A DNA stretch of 64,000 bases, taken from NCBI GenBank assembly GCA_944320415.1, contig CALUHJ010000001.1, forward strand, positions 248,001 to 312,000. Reading direction: 5' to 3'. Under the pieces are notes generated by a model. It saw nothing but the letters and a program-made list of their open reading frames with translations. It had not been told where the DNA came from and did not search any database. Origin of the DNA: an uncultured Bacteroidales bacterium. GTDB taxonomy: Bacteria; Bacteroidota; Bacteroidia; Bacteroidales; P3. Shown piece by piece: positions 33,181 to 42,172 of this stretch. The translations under genes were made by a program, and so were the position numbers. Every line of letters starts with the position of its first letter. The stretch's first letter is position 1.

Positions 33181-36100
33181 TTATCTTGCTATTATCAGTT
33201 TTTCGGTGGCAATCTTTGTGTTGTCTTTCACACATAAATAATATGAACCGCTGTTAAGCATGTTTACATTTATTTTTGTCGAGCCGCTTGCAGCCTTGGT
33301 TTTGTAACACATCCTGCCGTTGAGGTCGAATATCATTATATCTTCGTCACCTTGCAAATTGTCTATCTGTACGAAATCTCTTGCAGGGTTGGGGTATATA
33401 TTCAAAGTGTTCCGCTCCTCCGTTGTCTGATTGAATGTTACATTGCCGCTTAAAGGGATTATTACATCGTCAATCCAAGCCGCATCCGAACCCTGACTAC
33501 CCGAATAGTCTTTTGAATATTCAAATCTGAAAGTGTGATCACCCTTGCCAACTTCAAACGATGCCCGTTTCCATCCCGATTCCGTACCGGATGCTTTGAT
33601 TTTTATCTGGTCATCTATATAGAAGATAAAGTAGTCGTAGTTTTTTTCCGATGACACCTTGTAGTAGAACGAAATGCTGTCATTTGTCAGAACATTTGTC
33701 GTAATAGACAGGGCAGATACTTTTGAGTTGCCTATCTGTGCCGAACGTGCGGAATAATCACCGTTGTATTTCTCTTCGGTATCCGTTGTCCAGCAGTACG
33801 AAGCCCCCAAGTCCCACTCCTCAAGTGTGAAGCTGCCGTTTTCGAATGTTTCCATACGGTTGTTCATGTCCATGACGTAATTCTTGGCTGTCTGATAACT
33901 GCCCGCGGAATATATTATGGTAAACTTGATTTTCTCTTCCGTCGTACTGTTGTTCATATCCAAATCGAATGTTATCTCTTCGGACTGTCCCGGAGACAAA
34001 GCCCCAACAGGCTTGGTCGATTCTCCGTTTATGACGATTAATGACGGCGATTCATTGACAAACCTCACTTCTCCCTCATCACTTGTCACGCTACCTGTGT
34101 TGGAAAGTGTAAAGGTCAATGACTTTCCTCCCTGGTTTTCGTTTATGTTTATATCAAGAATATCAAGCATTGGGGCGGCTATTTTTTTTCTTATTTGTTT
34201 TGTATCCGAATATTCCGTCCCATTTATGTCGAGTGTCACTTCCAAAGAGCTTCCGTTTGCAAGTCCGTCTACAATTCTTATCTTTAAAGTATTGTCGCAT
34301 TCCACCTCTGCACCGGAAGCAATATTTCCGGTCTGCATTGAGGATGTCAGCAGTTCCGCTCCAGGTGTATCCTCTATCTCCACACTGATGTTTTCCGCCG
34401 TTTGAATACCCAGATTCTTTAGTTTGCAGTTTATGAAATATTCCTTGTTCACTTCCAAGGAGTCTGACGGCTGCATGCTCACGCAGTCTATGAATTCCAC
34501 ATCTGAAACCAATATGTATGCTTCTTCGCTTTGGGTTATCCTGATGGAATCCGTCAGAGGTGCATAGAACTGGTTGCTCAATACCACCTTGAGATAGCCT
34601 TCCTGACCGAGCGGTTCAAAACTTATGTTTACGGTTCCAGTCTCGTCGGCTTGCGATGCACCCGTCAGAACACCGTTGAACGACAATCCTACATAAGTGT
34701 ATGCAGGCAGATTGCCCAATGAGAACCCGGCCGTTCCCAATGGCAGCATTTCAGGCAGGTTGTTCTCGAACATGTTAGCCTCTCCGACGTAAGGTGTCAG
34801 CGAGGGGTCTCCCATGCAGTTGTATACCTCCCAATAATAGTCCGTCAGTTCGGAATTCATCATCTCAACAGCCAGATTACCCGCCTGTACCATCTGTCCT
34901 GCCGTCGTGTACCAGCTACCGAAAGGCTCGGAATGGGTATGGAACAGTCTGTCGTATGCCCCAAGCTTGTTTGCATCGTAAGAAGGGTTTAGCACGGGTG
35001 TCTTGCTTCCCACCGACCAGTAGAAATCTTCGTTCCAATACGTGCTGTTGCTTCCTCCTATCACTGCAACAGCCCCCTTGTTGTCGGCACGAAGAAGTTT
35101 CTCTGCGAAGCATTCCCCAACCTCGAACTTGCTGGAAAGACAGCAGTTGTTTATAAAAAATCCGTATCTGCCAGTGTTGGACATAGATTCCACGTCGCTT
35201 GTCAAAAATTCCGGTATGTACCATCCATATTGGTCGCAATGGGCGGAATAGTTTACGAATCCCTGACCTTCGTCCAACTTGTCCATTATCTGACTTACGT
35301 TGTTGGCAAGACCAGATGAAGGATTGTAATAAACGGAAGTGTCAAGGCCGCTGAAATAGTTCTTTACATAGTTCATCTGTCCGTTGACGCAGGTAGGTGC
35401 AGGTGATGCCGTCTCCTTGCCCGCAACCAGAAGGATGCGGTTGAGGTATTCCTTGTCCTGCTGTGCAAACTGATATTTTTCGTAGGTCACCGTTTTGTTC
35501 ACTATGGCCTGCATGTCGGTTACGTTGCTTGCGGAGAAACGTCCGTAAAACAGATCGGGCAACATGTCGCCCGTATATTCCGCATAATACAAGTCGGTAA
35601 CGTGTCCGCCACCGTATATCTCATGTTCTCCTTCGAAAGTCGGCACCTGACCGGTATCTCCGCAAATGAGAAGATAATCCGGTGAGGGATTGTCCTCATC
35701 GGCCTCATCCCACAATGACTGGAGATAGGCTTTGATGCCTGCGGTCGTCGAACCCGTCTGGTCGGTATAGGTTTCAATGATTTCAAAGCCCTGCTCGGTT
35801 TTCCACTGTATGAAAGGCTGCAATGTCTCTTCGAACATGGGATCGGAAATTATCACCATCTTGTACGGTCTTGAAACCGCACTGCCCGAAACGCTTGCCG
35901 AGATGTTCTTGGAATTTATCGTCCTGCTGCCTATGAAGCCCGCAAGACTGTTGTTTGACTTTCCTCTCAGTGCGAGCGTTTCCTTGTAGTCCGGATTTAC
36001 GAAGTGGACTTTCACCTCCATTTCCTTGGCAATCTCTATTCTGTTTGCAACAGGATTGTATCTCACCGGCTTTATGCTAAGTCGTGCAAGGCGAACTCCG

Positions 36101-36585
36101 TTCATTATTCCCAATACATCTATCTCCGTTCTGATTTCGTTGCCGAAGCTGTTGCGTGAATAGTATTCCCGATTCATTTCAAAAGGGATTTCTTCGTTCT
36201 GTTTGGATTGAGAGGCCTGTCTCGGCAATATCTTTATTCCGTCCTTCAATTCCAGAATTTCGGACGACAACACCTTTTCCTCTATTTCTATGTCTTCGCA
36301 CAATGGTATCTCCACCAGACAGGAATACACAGGAAGTTCTGCCTCACCTCTCTTTTCGGTCGTAAGCATGTTTTCTCCCATGTCCAGACGGTAGAATGTC
36401 TTGGAATTCTCGGTCACCGTGCTTAGCTCCAGATGTGAAAACTGTTGCGTGAATACCAGATCGGTGAAGGATTCCTTAATGTTCATTTTTCCGTTTTCTT
36501 CCTTATGGCTTTTGAGCAATATCTGACCGTCCAACTGCAGCGACAGCAGGGCAAGCATTATTGCGGACAATATGAATTTTTTCAT
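33181..36585 (-). CDS. Gingipain-like C25 cysteine protease with type IX sorting domain
   Basis: 1134 residues. Signal peptide (about 20 residues), propeptide (to about 235), C25 catalytic domain (about 240-590) with the catalytic His in NYSAHCDQYGW (His449) and Cys in FFINNCCLSSKF (Cys481 or 482), then Ig-like domains (about 700-900), a MAM/jelly-roll domain (about 910-1050, ending AAWIDDVIIP) and a type A sorting domain (LNIYPNPARDFVQI ... GSYYLCVK). It should be secreted by the type IX system and anchored to the surface. Gingipains cut after Arg or Lys; the specificity here cannot be read. A full promoter lies upstream. Confidence 0.88.
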   Translation of the reverse strand: MKKFILSAIMLALLSLQLDGQILLKSHKEENGKMNIKESFTDLVFTQQFSHLELSTVTENSKTFYRLDMGENMLTTEKRGEAELPVYSCLVEIPLCEDIEIEEKVLSSEILELKDGIKILPRQASQSKQNEEIPFEMNREYYSRNSFGNEIRTEIDVLGIMNGVRLARLSIKPVRYNPVANRIEIAKEMEVKVHFVNPDYKETLALRGKSNNSLAGFIGSRTINSKNISASVSGSAVSRPYKMVIISDPMFEETLQPFIQWKTEQGFEIIETYTDQTGSTTAGIKAYLQSLWDEADEDNPSPDYLLICGDTGQVPTFEGEHEIYGGGHVTDLYYAEYTGDMLPDLFYGRFSASNVTDMQAIVNKTVTYEKYQFAQQDKEYLNRILLVAGKETASPAPTCVNGQMNYVKNYFSGLDTSVYYNPSSGLANNVSQIMDKLDEGQGFVNYSAHCDQYGWYIPEFLTSDVESMSNTGRYGFFINNCCLSSKFEVGECFAEKLLRADNKGAVAVIGGSNSTYWNEDFYWSVGSKTPVLNPSYDANKLGAYDRLFHTHSEPFGSWYTTAGQMVQAGNLAVEMMNSELTDYYWEVYNCMGDPSLTPYVGEANMFENNLPEMLPLGTAGFSLGNLPAYTYVGLSFNGVLTGASQADETGTVNISFEPLGQEGYLKVVLSNQFYAPLTDSIRITQSEEAYILVSDVEFIDCVSMQPSDSLEVNKEYFINCKLKNLGIQTAENISVEIEDTPGAELLTSSMQTGNIASGAEVECDNTLKIRIVDGLANGSSLEVTLDINGTEYSDTKQIRKKIAAPMLDILDININENQGGKSLTFTLSNTGSVTSDEGEVRFVNESPSLIVINGESTKPVGALSPGQSEEITFDLDMNNSTTEEKIKFTIIYSAGSYQTAKNYVMDMNNRMETFENGSFTLEEWDLGASYCWTTDTEEKYNGDYSARSAQIGNSKVSALSITTNVLTNDSISFYYKVSSEKNYDYFIFYIDDQIKIKASGTESGWKRASFEVGKGDHTFRFEYSKDYSGSQGSDAAWIDDVIIPLSGNVTFNQTTEERNTLNIYPNPARDFVQIDNLQGDEDIMIFDLNGRMCYKTKAASGSTKINVNMLNSGSYYLCVKDNTKIATEKLIIAR

Positions 36586-36616
36586 GACAGTGACTTGTTT
36601 TTTCTTTATTGAACGG

Positions 36617-36646
36617 CAAAGTTACGAAATTTAACTACACGGACAA
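36617..36646 (-). promoter_or_regulatory. Promoter of the C25 protease gene
   Basis: Minus strand TTG (36646-36644), 19 bases, TAACTTTG (36624-36617): a full consensus match, 32 bases before the ATG. Repeat array C begins 44 bases upstream of it. Confidence 0.75.
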
Positions 36647-36689
36647 CATGTGTACGGATGAATGAGGTGGGGTTTTAACCTCCTGAATT

Positions 36690-36764
36690 GGAATTTGATT
36701 TCGCTGTGACGGAATTTGATTTCATTTTTTTCTTTTCAGAAAAGAGAAAAACGGATTCAGAAAA
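36690..36764. repeat. Palindrome array C (2 type 1 + 2 type 2 units, 21-bp pitch)
   Basis: Units begin at 36690 and 36711 (both GGAATTTGATTT), 36732 (CTTTTCAGAAAA) and 36753 (GGATTCAGAAAA). The last looks like a hybrid of the two unit types. The pitch is exactly 21 bases. It lies between the divergent promoters of the C25 protease and rplM. Confidence 0.88.
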
Positions 36765-36783
36765 GAAAAAAATGGTTTTGCAC

Positions 36784-36813
36784 TTGGTTTGTAATGAAAA
36801 AGTAGTAATTTTG
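36784..36813 (+). promoter_or_regulatory. Promoter of the rplM operon
   Basis: TTG (36784-36786), 19 bases, TAATTTTG (36806-36813). It predicts a leader of roughly 150 bases before rplM. Confidence 0.7.
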
Positions 36814-36886
36814 CAAACTCCAAATCTGTGTGTCAGCGTTCCGTTTTTTATCCTATGACGCATTGATTCGGAAATATATGTCTTTT

Positions 36887-36931
36887 GACGCATGCGGTTT
36901 TTGTTGCTTCTGAAAAAGTCGCGTGCATGTC
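36887..36931 (+). promoter_or_regulatory. Stem-loop in the rplM leader, possible autoregulatory site
   Basis: GACGCATGCG (36887-36896) can pair with CGCGTGC plus GTC (36920-36931) through a 7-bp and a 3-bp helix separated by a two-base bulge, closing a 23-base loop. The site lies in the long leader between promoter and start codon. Ribosomal protein operons often carry such RNA sites; no known leader family was recognised. Confidence 0.4.
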
Positions 36932-36972
36932 ATGGTATGTTTTTGGTATATTTAGAATAACAGAGAACGAAG

Positions 36973-37428
36973 ATGGGAACATTGAGTTACAAGACAATTT
37001 CGGCAAACAAGGCCACTGTAAAGAAGGAGTGGATAGTTGTCGATGCCGAAAATGAAGTTGTAGGACGTTTGGCAACTAAGGTTGCTAATATTTTAAGAGG
37101 AAAGCACAAGCCTTCCTTTACTCCTCATGTTGATTGTGGGGATTATGTTATTGTTATAAATGCCGACAAGGTAAGATTTACCGGCAAAAAGTTGACGGAC
37201 AAGGTTTATGTAAGACATACCGGTTATCCGGGAGGACAGCGTTTTTCCACGCCAAAGCAGTTGTTGGACAAGTTTCCTATAAGAGTTGTGGAGCATGCGG
37301 TAAAGGGCATGTTGCCTAAGAACAAATTGGGAAGCAAGTTGTACAGGAACTTGCACGTTGTTGCGGGTCCTACGCATAAGTTTGAGGCACAGCAGCCTAG
37401 ATTGGTAAACCTTAATACGATAAGATAA
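36973..37428 (+). CDS. rplM: 50S ribosomal protein L13 (uL13)
   Basis: 151 residues, the normal length. The protein opens MGTLSYKTISANKATVKKEW, the Bacteroidota form, followed by WIVVDAENEVVGRLATKVANILRGK and the VEHAVKGMLPKNKLG signature. It binds 23S rRNA early in assembly. The stop codon shares one base with the ATG of rpsI (TAATG). First gene of rplM-rpsI-rpsB-tsf. Confidence 0.97.
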   Translation: MGTLSYKTISANKATVKKEWIVVDAENEVVGRLATKVANILRGKHKPSFTPHVDCGDYVIVINADKVRFTGKKLTDKVYVRHTGYPGGQRFSTPKQLLDKFPIRVVEHAVKGMLPKNKLGSKLYRNLHVVAGPTHKFEAQQPRLVNLNTIR

Positions 37429-37823
37429 TGGCTATGGAAGGAGTTATAAATACTATAGGAAGAAGAAAATGTGCCGTTGCAAGAGTGTACATGAAACCGG
37501 GCAACGGTTCCATAGTAGTTAACGGCAGGGATTACAAGGATTATTTTACGACTGCACCGTTGCAATATATATGCAGACAAGCCTTTGAGGTTGTCGGAGC
37601 TGAGGGACAGTATGATGTCAAGGCAAATCTTGACGGAGGCGGAGTGTCCGGTCAGGCTGAAGCATTGCGTATGGCCATAGCCAGAGCATTGTGTCAGGCT
37701 AACGGAGAGGACAGAAGTGCCTTGAAGGTAAAGGGACTTCTTCGCAGAGACCCTCGTATGGTGGAGCGTAAGAAACCCGGACAGAAGAAAGCCCGTAAAC
37801 GTTTCCAATTCAGCAAACGTTAG
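37428..37823 (+). CDS. rpsI: 30S ribosomal protein S9 (uS9)
   Basis: 131 residues. NTIGRRKCAVARVYM at the N-terminus, GGGVSGQAEALRMAIARAL in the centre, and the basic C-terminal tail ending KKARKRFQFSKR whose last Arg contacts P-site tRNA. A second ATG two codons in (37434) could also be the start. Translationally coupled to rplM. Confidence 0.97.
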   Translation: MAMEGVINTIGRRKCAVARVYMKPGNGSIVVNGRDYKDYFTTAPLQYICRQAFEVVGAEGQYDVKANLDGGGVSGQAEALRMAIARALCQANGEDRSALKVKGLLRRDPRMVERKKPGQKKARKRFQFSKR

Positions 37824-37928
37824 GGATATTGGATATTGTTTAGTATCCAAATTGGCAAGATTCGTTTTTTGCGACTACTTGTCGGTTGATTGTTAATAAG
37901 GAAAGTAAACAAGAAAAATTAGAGAAAG

Positions 37929-38804
37929 ATGTTAGATTTTGAGCAGATGCTTGATGCCGGTGTTCACTTCGGACACTTGAAAAGGAAGTGGAACCCTAAA
38001 ATGGCTCCTTACATATTCATGGAGCGCAACGGTATTCATATTATAGACTTGCACAAGACGGCGGCCAAAGCAGAAGAGGCAGCCAATGCCTTGAAGCAGA
38101 TAGCAAAGTCAGGCAAGAAGATTCTGTTTGTTGCAACCAAGAAGCAGGCAAAGGATATTGTAGCAGAGAAAGTAAAGGCAATCAACATGCCTTATGTAAC
38201 CGAGCGTTGGCCTGGAGGAATGCTTACCAACTTTGTTACAATAAGGAAAGCGGTGAAAAAGATGAACTCTTTGGAAAAGCTTTTGTCCGAGAAGGAGACT
38301 TCTTTGATTTCCAAGAGAGAAAGACTGCAGATATCCAGAGAAAAGGCCAAATTGGAGAAGAACCTTGGCTCTATTGCGGATCTTACACGTTTGCCGTCGG
38401 CATTGTTTATTGTTGATGTGAACAAGGAGCATATAGCAGTTGCAGAGGCAAGGAGATTGAACATACCTACCTTTGCGATGATAGATACTAATTGCGACCC
38501 TAACATTGTTGATTTCCCTATACCTTCCAATGATGACGCTTCAAAGTCCATTGCTTTGATTCTGGACTATATTTGCAAGGCTGTCGAGGAAGGCGCTCAG
38601 GAAAGGAAGATGGATAAAGACGCCAAAATGGCTGAGGCTGTCGAGGAGGAAAACGGAAGACTTGCGACAGAGTTGCTTGACGATGAGGTGATGGGTGAGG
38701 AAAAGGAAGTGAACAAGATAAAGAAGGTCAAGGCAGTTGCAGAAGACAATGTCGAAAAACGTCCTCGCAAACAGGTTGCAAAAAAAGGCGTTTCAAAGAA
38801 GTAA
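37929..38804 (+). CDS. rpsB: 30S ribosomal protein S2 (uS2)
   Basis: 291 residues. GVHFGHLKRKWNPKMAPYIF, VTERWPGGMLTNF and ALFIVDVNKEHIAVAEARRLNIP are uS2 signatures. The last 70 residues form an acidic then Lys-rich extension, longer than in E. coli (241 residues) but common in this phylum. It is separated from rpsI by 105 bases in which I see no clear promoter. Confidence 0.97.
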   Translation: MLDFEQMLDAGVHFGHLKRKWNPKMAPYIFMERNGIHIIDLHKTAAKAEEAANALKQIAKSGKKILFVATKKQAKDIVAEKVKAINMPYVTERWPGGMLTNFVTIRKAVKKMNSLEKLLSEKETSLISKRERLQISREKAKLEKNLGSIADLTRLPSALFIVDVNKEHIAVAEARRLNIPTFAMIDTNCDPNIVDFPIPSNDDASKSIALILDYICKAVEEGAQERKMDKDAKMAEAVEEENGRLATELLDDEVMGEEKEVNKIKKVKAVAEDNVEKRPRKQVAKKGVSKK

Positions 38805-38840
38805 AGAACTTTTAGGTTTAATTTTTAAGACGGATATACA

Positions 38841-39668
38841 ATGGCAAATATAACGGCGTCAATCGTCAACGAACTTAGAAAGCGTACAGGAGTCGGAATG
38901 ATGGACTGCAAGAAAGCTTTGGTTGAATGTGACGGTGACATGGATAAGGCGATAGATTATCTTCGTGAAAAGGGTCAGAAACTGGCTGCAAAGCGTGCCG
39001 ACAGGGATGCAAGCGAAGGTGTGGTTTTGGCAACCGTGAACGAGGACAAGACTTTTGCGGCAGTGATCATGATGAACTGTGAAACGGATTTCGTTGCAAA
39101 GAATGAAAGTTTCATAGCATTCACGAAAGAGGTGTTGGATGCGGCGGTAAAAGCCAGATTGAAATCGTTGGAAGAGGTTATGGCAATGACCTTGAACGGT
39201 GTGACGGTAGAAAATATGATTGTAGACCAGATTGCCAAGATTGGTGAGAAGATTACTTTGAGTCATTTCATGCCAATAGAGGCTGTTGCAGCCTATGCGT
39301 ATACTCATCCCGGCAACAGAATGGCTTCCGTAGTAGGATTGTCAAAAGCCGGATTTGACGAGGAAGGAAAGGAAATGGCTATGCAGGTGATAGCAGGAAG
39401 ACCTGTGGCTTTGAACAAGGAAACCGTCCCTCAGGAAATAATAAACAGAGAGATGGAGGTTTATAGGGCACAGGTGAGAGAAGAAGGCAAGCCTGAGAAT
39501 ATGGTGGAGAAAATCGCCGAAGGTAAACTGAACAAGTTCTTTAAGGAAAGCACTCTTTTGAGTCAGGAATACACCAGAGAGGCAAAGGTAACGGTTGAGG
39601 CTCATCTGAAGAGTGTTGACAAGGATTTGACAATAACGGCATTCCAACGTGCCGAATTGGGTGAATAA
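38841..39668 (+). CDS. tsf: Elongation factor Ts
   Basis: 275 residues. N-terminal UBA-like domain with LRKRTGVGMMDCKKALVECDGDMDKAIDYLREKG, then the core NCETDFVAKNESF that contacts EF-Tu. It exchanges GDP for GTP on EF-Tu. Last gene of the operon; an intrinsic terminator follows. Confidence 0.97.
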   Translation: MANITASIVNELRKRTGVGMMDCKKALVECDGDMDKAIDYLREKGQKLAAKRADRDASEGVVLATVNEDKTFAAVIMMNCETDFVAKNESFIAFTKEVLDAAVKARLKSLEEVMAMTLNGVTVENMIVDQIAKIGEKITLSHFMPIEAVAAYAYTHPGNRMASVVGLSKAGFDEEGKEMAMQVIAGRPVALNKETVPQEIINREMEVYRAQVREEGKPENMVEKIAEGKLNKFFKESTLLSQEYTREAKVTVEAHLKSVDKDLTITAFQRAELGE

Positions 39669-39690
39669 TATTCTTTTTCATGATTAATCT

Positions 39691-39723
39691 AAAAAGGAAG
39701 CAGCAATGCGCTTCCTTTTTTTG
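39691..39723 (+). terminator. Intrinsic terminator after tsf
   Basis: AAAAAGGAAGC and GCTTCCTTTTT form an 11-bp stem around eight bases, ending in T-rich sequence. It also shows that the upstream in-frame ATG of rsmA at 39706, inside the hairpin, is not the start. Confidence 0.85.
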
Positions 39724-39732
39724 TATCATAAG

Positions 39733-40503
39733 ATGGAAAAGGTAAGGGCAAAAAAAACTCTCGGACAGCATTTCCTCAAAGACGAAACGATTGCAAGAAA
39801 AATCGCATTCTCTTTGACGGAAAAAACAAGTGTGCTGGAAATAGGACCGGGTATGGGTGTTCTGACAAAATATCTGTTGGACAACCCTTCGGTTCAACGA
39901 CTTAAAGTGGTAGAGATAGACAGGGAGAGTGTGGATTATTTACATGAACATTACCCGATTCTTGGTAAGGACTTAATCTCTGAGGATTTCCTTAAGATGA
40001 ACCTTGATACGATTTTCGACAGTCCGTTCGCAATTATGGGCAATTTCCCTTATAATATATCCAATCAGATTCTTTTCAGACTGTTTGAAAACAGACACAA
40101 GATAACACAACTTGTGGGAATGTTCCAGAAGGAGGTTGCCGAAAGGGTCTGTTCCCAAAGCGGAAGCAAAACCTACGGTATTTTGTCGGTTTTGCTTTCG
40201 GCTTTCTACGATACTGAATATCTTTTCACTGTGGACGAGCATGTTTTCACTCCGCCACCAAAGGTAAAGTCGGCTGTCATACGCCTTGTGAGAAACGGCG
40301 TCCGAGCCTTGGACTGCGATGAAGACCTTTTCGTCAGAGTGGTGAAAACAGCCTTTAATCAAAGACGTAAGATGATTAGAAGCTCCCTTAAGCCGATAAT
40401 GCCCAATACGGATATTATTGAAGAGAATCTGTCATCCAAACGGGCCGAACAGCTTTCGGTAGAGCAGTTTGTACACATAACAAAAATGATTTCAAATGTT
40501 TGA
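39733..40503 (+). CDS. rsmA: 16S rRNA adenine(1518/1519) dimethyltransferase
   Basis: 256 residues. KKTLGQHFLKD at the N-terminus, the SAM-binding LEIGPGMGVLT, and the catalytic NFPYNIS motif. It dimethylates two adjacent adenines near the 3' end of 16S rRNA, a late check on the small subunit, as Era also provides. The ATG at 39733 starts the conserved MEKVRAKKTLGQHFL; it overlaps mntP by eight bases at the end. Confidence 0.95.
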   Translation: MEKVRAKKTLGQHFLKDETIARKIAFSLTEKTSVLEIGPGMGVLTKYLLDNPSVQRLKVVEIDRESVDYLHEHYPILGKDLISEDFLKMNLDTIFDSPFAIMGNFPYNISNQILFRLFENRHKITQLVGMFQKEVAERVCSQSGSKTYGILSVLLSAFYDTEYLFTVDEHVFTPPPKVKSAVIRLVRNGVRALDCDEDLFVRVVKTAFNQRRKMIRSSLKPIMPNTDIIEENLSSKRAEQLSVEQFVHITKMISNV

Positions 40504-41071
40504 CATAGCGTTTATCATAGAGGTCGTTTTTTTGTCTGTCGCATTGTCGATGGATTCGTTTACCGTCTCCATAACATGCGGATTGCAGAAAACGATGAGC
40601 AGATACAGAACCTTGTTTCTGGCGTTCAGTTTCGCTTTCTTTCAGGCATTGCTTCCATTGTTGGGGGCCTTGCTCGGTGATGTTTTCAAGTCGTTCATGC
40701 AAAGTGCCGACCATTGGATCGCATTTCTTCTTTTGGCCGTAATGGGAGTGAAGATGATAATCGACGGCAGGAAATTCTCATTGAGGGAAAAGGTCTTCGA
40801 CGTTTCGAGTACAAAGGTGATTCTGCTTTTGTCGCTTGCAACATCAATAGACGCCTTTGTGATAGGTATAGGTTTCGGATTGAAATGGGATGTTGCGGAA
40901 CAGGTTTTTGCTGTCCTCGCCATATTCATATTTACTTTCGTCTTTTCCCTTATGGGTGTGAAAATGGGGGAGAGGATAAGGTTTGTAAAACCCCGTTTTG
41001 CGCTTGTATTGGGAGGAATAATACTATTGCTTTTGGGAAGCAAGACATTGATAGAACATCTTTATGCATAG
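40496..41071 (+). CDS. mntP: Manganese efflux pump MntP
   Basis: 191 residues with six hydrophobic helices in two homologous halves. Each half carries the family motif: ALSMDSFTVSITCG near residue 17 and ATSIDAFVIGIGFG near residue 115, whose Asp residues bind Mn2+. It exports excess manganese. It is coupled to rsmA. No yybP-ykoY type leader is possible at this overlap. Repeat array D begins nine bases after the stop codon. Confidence 0.92.
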   Translation: MFDIAFIIEVVFLSVALSMDSFTVSITCGLQKTMSRYRTLFLAFSFAFFQALLPLLGALLGDVFKSFMQSADHWIAFLLLAVMGVKMIIDGRKFSLREKVFDVSSTKVILLLSLATSIDAFVIGIGFGLKWDVAEQVFAVLAIFIFTFVFSLMGVKMGERIRFVKPRFALVLGGIILLLLGSKTLIEHLYA

Positions 41072-41079
41072 GAAAATCT

Positions 41080-41154
41080 GAAACTTTGTTTTGGCAAAAT
41101 GGAATTTGATTCCAAAAAAATGAAATCAAGTTCTAAAAAAATGGAATCAAGTTT
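41080..41154. repeat. Palindrome array D (4 x 21 bp, first unit degenerate)
   Basis: Units begin at 41080 (GAAACTTTGTTT, one mismatch to the consensus), 41101 (GGAATTTGATTC), 41122 (GAAATCAAGTTC) and 41143 (GGAATCAAGTTT), with an exact 21-base pitch and A-tract linkers. The array fills the gap between mntP and the exosortase gene. Confidence 0.88.
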
Positions 41155-41174
41155 CAGTTTCATAGGTTTTTGAT

Positions 41175-41786
41175 ATGAACTACAAAGAGCAGTTAAGGCA
41201 GTTTTGGCAGAACGAAAAGAACAGAACGATATTGAAGGATGCTTTCTTGTTTGGGGCATCCACTCTTGTGTTTCATTTCCTTTATTGGAACACTAACATG
41301 AATCAGTGGCTTTTCGGACCGTTTACCACTGAGGTCTTCGACTTTTTCACCGACATTACATACAGATGTTCCCGTTTTCTGATGCTTCATTTTTCAGATT
41401 CGCAATTTGACAGCCTCGATACAAGTTTTCTGTTTTACAGATTGAATGATTTGGGAGTCAAGGAATACTATGCTCAGATGGATGTCATACACGACTGTTC
41501 GGGAATAAAGCAACTTATGCAGTTTCTGCTTGTCATGCTGCTTTGTCCCAACAAATTGTACAAACGTCTGCTTTATTTTGTATGCGGAAGCATCGTTCTG
41601 ATAATGGCCAACATATACCGCATTTATTATCTTACGGACTTGTTCAGCCGTGAACCCGAGAATTTCCAGTATGTGCACGATTGGGTTACGCGTCCATTGA
41701 TGTATGTTGTTTTGTTCGCGTTGTGGGTGATATGGATAGAGTTTTTTGCTCGTCCTAAGGCCGTTCGGACTCCAGACAAACGCTAA
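41175..41786 (+). CDS. Exosortase/archaeosortase family protein
   Basis: 203 residues with about four to five hydrophobic segments. The catalytic triad of the family is visible: Cys in HDCSGIKQ, Arg in ANIYRIYYL and His in QYVHDWVTR. Such membrane transpeptidases cut the C-terminal anchor of exported proteins and attach the product to a surface lipid or glycan. I see no PEP-CTERM-like target or exopolysaccharide locus in the window, so the gene looks orphan. Its 3' end overlaps folB by 32 bases on the opposite strand. Array D precedes it directly. Confidence 0.78.
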   Translation: MNYKEQLRQFWQNEKNRTILKDAFLFGASTLVFHFLYWNTNMNQWLFGPFTTEVFDFFTDITYRCSRFLMLHFSDSQFDSLDTSFLFYRLNDLGVKEYYAQMDVIHDCSGIKQLMQFLLVMLLCPNKLYKRLLYFVCGSIVLIMANIYRIYYLTDLFSREPENFQYVHDWVTRPLMYVVLFALWVIWIEFFARPKAVRTPDKR

Positions 41787-42114
41787 CGCTGTCCATCTTT
41801 CCTCCGAGCGGAGGGTTCAGTTTGTACACCTTTACCTTGCAGTACGATACCGACGGAAAGTTTTCGAATACTGCCGTTATTATACGTCTCGACACGTGTT
41901 CCAGAAGATGTGAAGGGATTTCCATCTGTTGTTTTATCACCTGATAAACCTCGAGATAGCTTATCGTATCCTGAATGTTGTCGCTTTGTTCGGCTGCGGA
42001 GGTGTCACATTCGAATTCGCAGTCCACTCTGAAATTGGTTCCTATTACGCTTTCTTCGGCAAAGCATCCGTGAAAGGCGTAGAAAGACATGTTGTTTATA
42101 CTTATTCTGCCCAT
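41755..42114 (-). CDS. folB: Dihydroneopterin aldolase
   Basis: 119 residues. INNMSFYAFHGCFAEESVIGTNFRVD, with the catalytic Tyr and Glu region, and the C-terminal KVYKLNPPLGGKMDSVSV, which carries the conserved Lys, identify FolB. It splits dihydroneopterin to hydroxymethyl-dihydropterin for folate. The last 11 codons overlap the opposite-strand exosortase gene. It lies 58 bases after pheS on the same strand. Confidence 0.92.
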   Translation of the reverse strand: MGRISINNMSFYAFHGCFAEESVIGTNFRVDCEFECDTSAAEQSDNIQDTISYLEVYQVIKQQMEIPSHLLEHVSRRIITAVFENFPSVSYCKVKVYKLNPPLGGKMDSVSVCLESERP

Positions 42115-42172
42115 AAATGATAAAGGGAAGGGTATTGTGACAAACCCTTCCGTTGATAATTTTGAAAATCTG

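Noticed and set aside
36675..36893. 72-codon minus-strand frame across array C
   Set aside because: Its peptide (FFFSES, FLFSEKK, KMKSNS) is only the repeat translated; there is no support for a gene.
37224..37850. 208-codon frame antisense to rplM/rpsI
   Set aside because: Shadow of two ribosomal protein genes whose signatures are complete.
40414..40500. Manganese riboswitch before mntP
   Set aside because: mntP overlaps rsmA, so there is no room for a leader, and the sequence there is coding.
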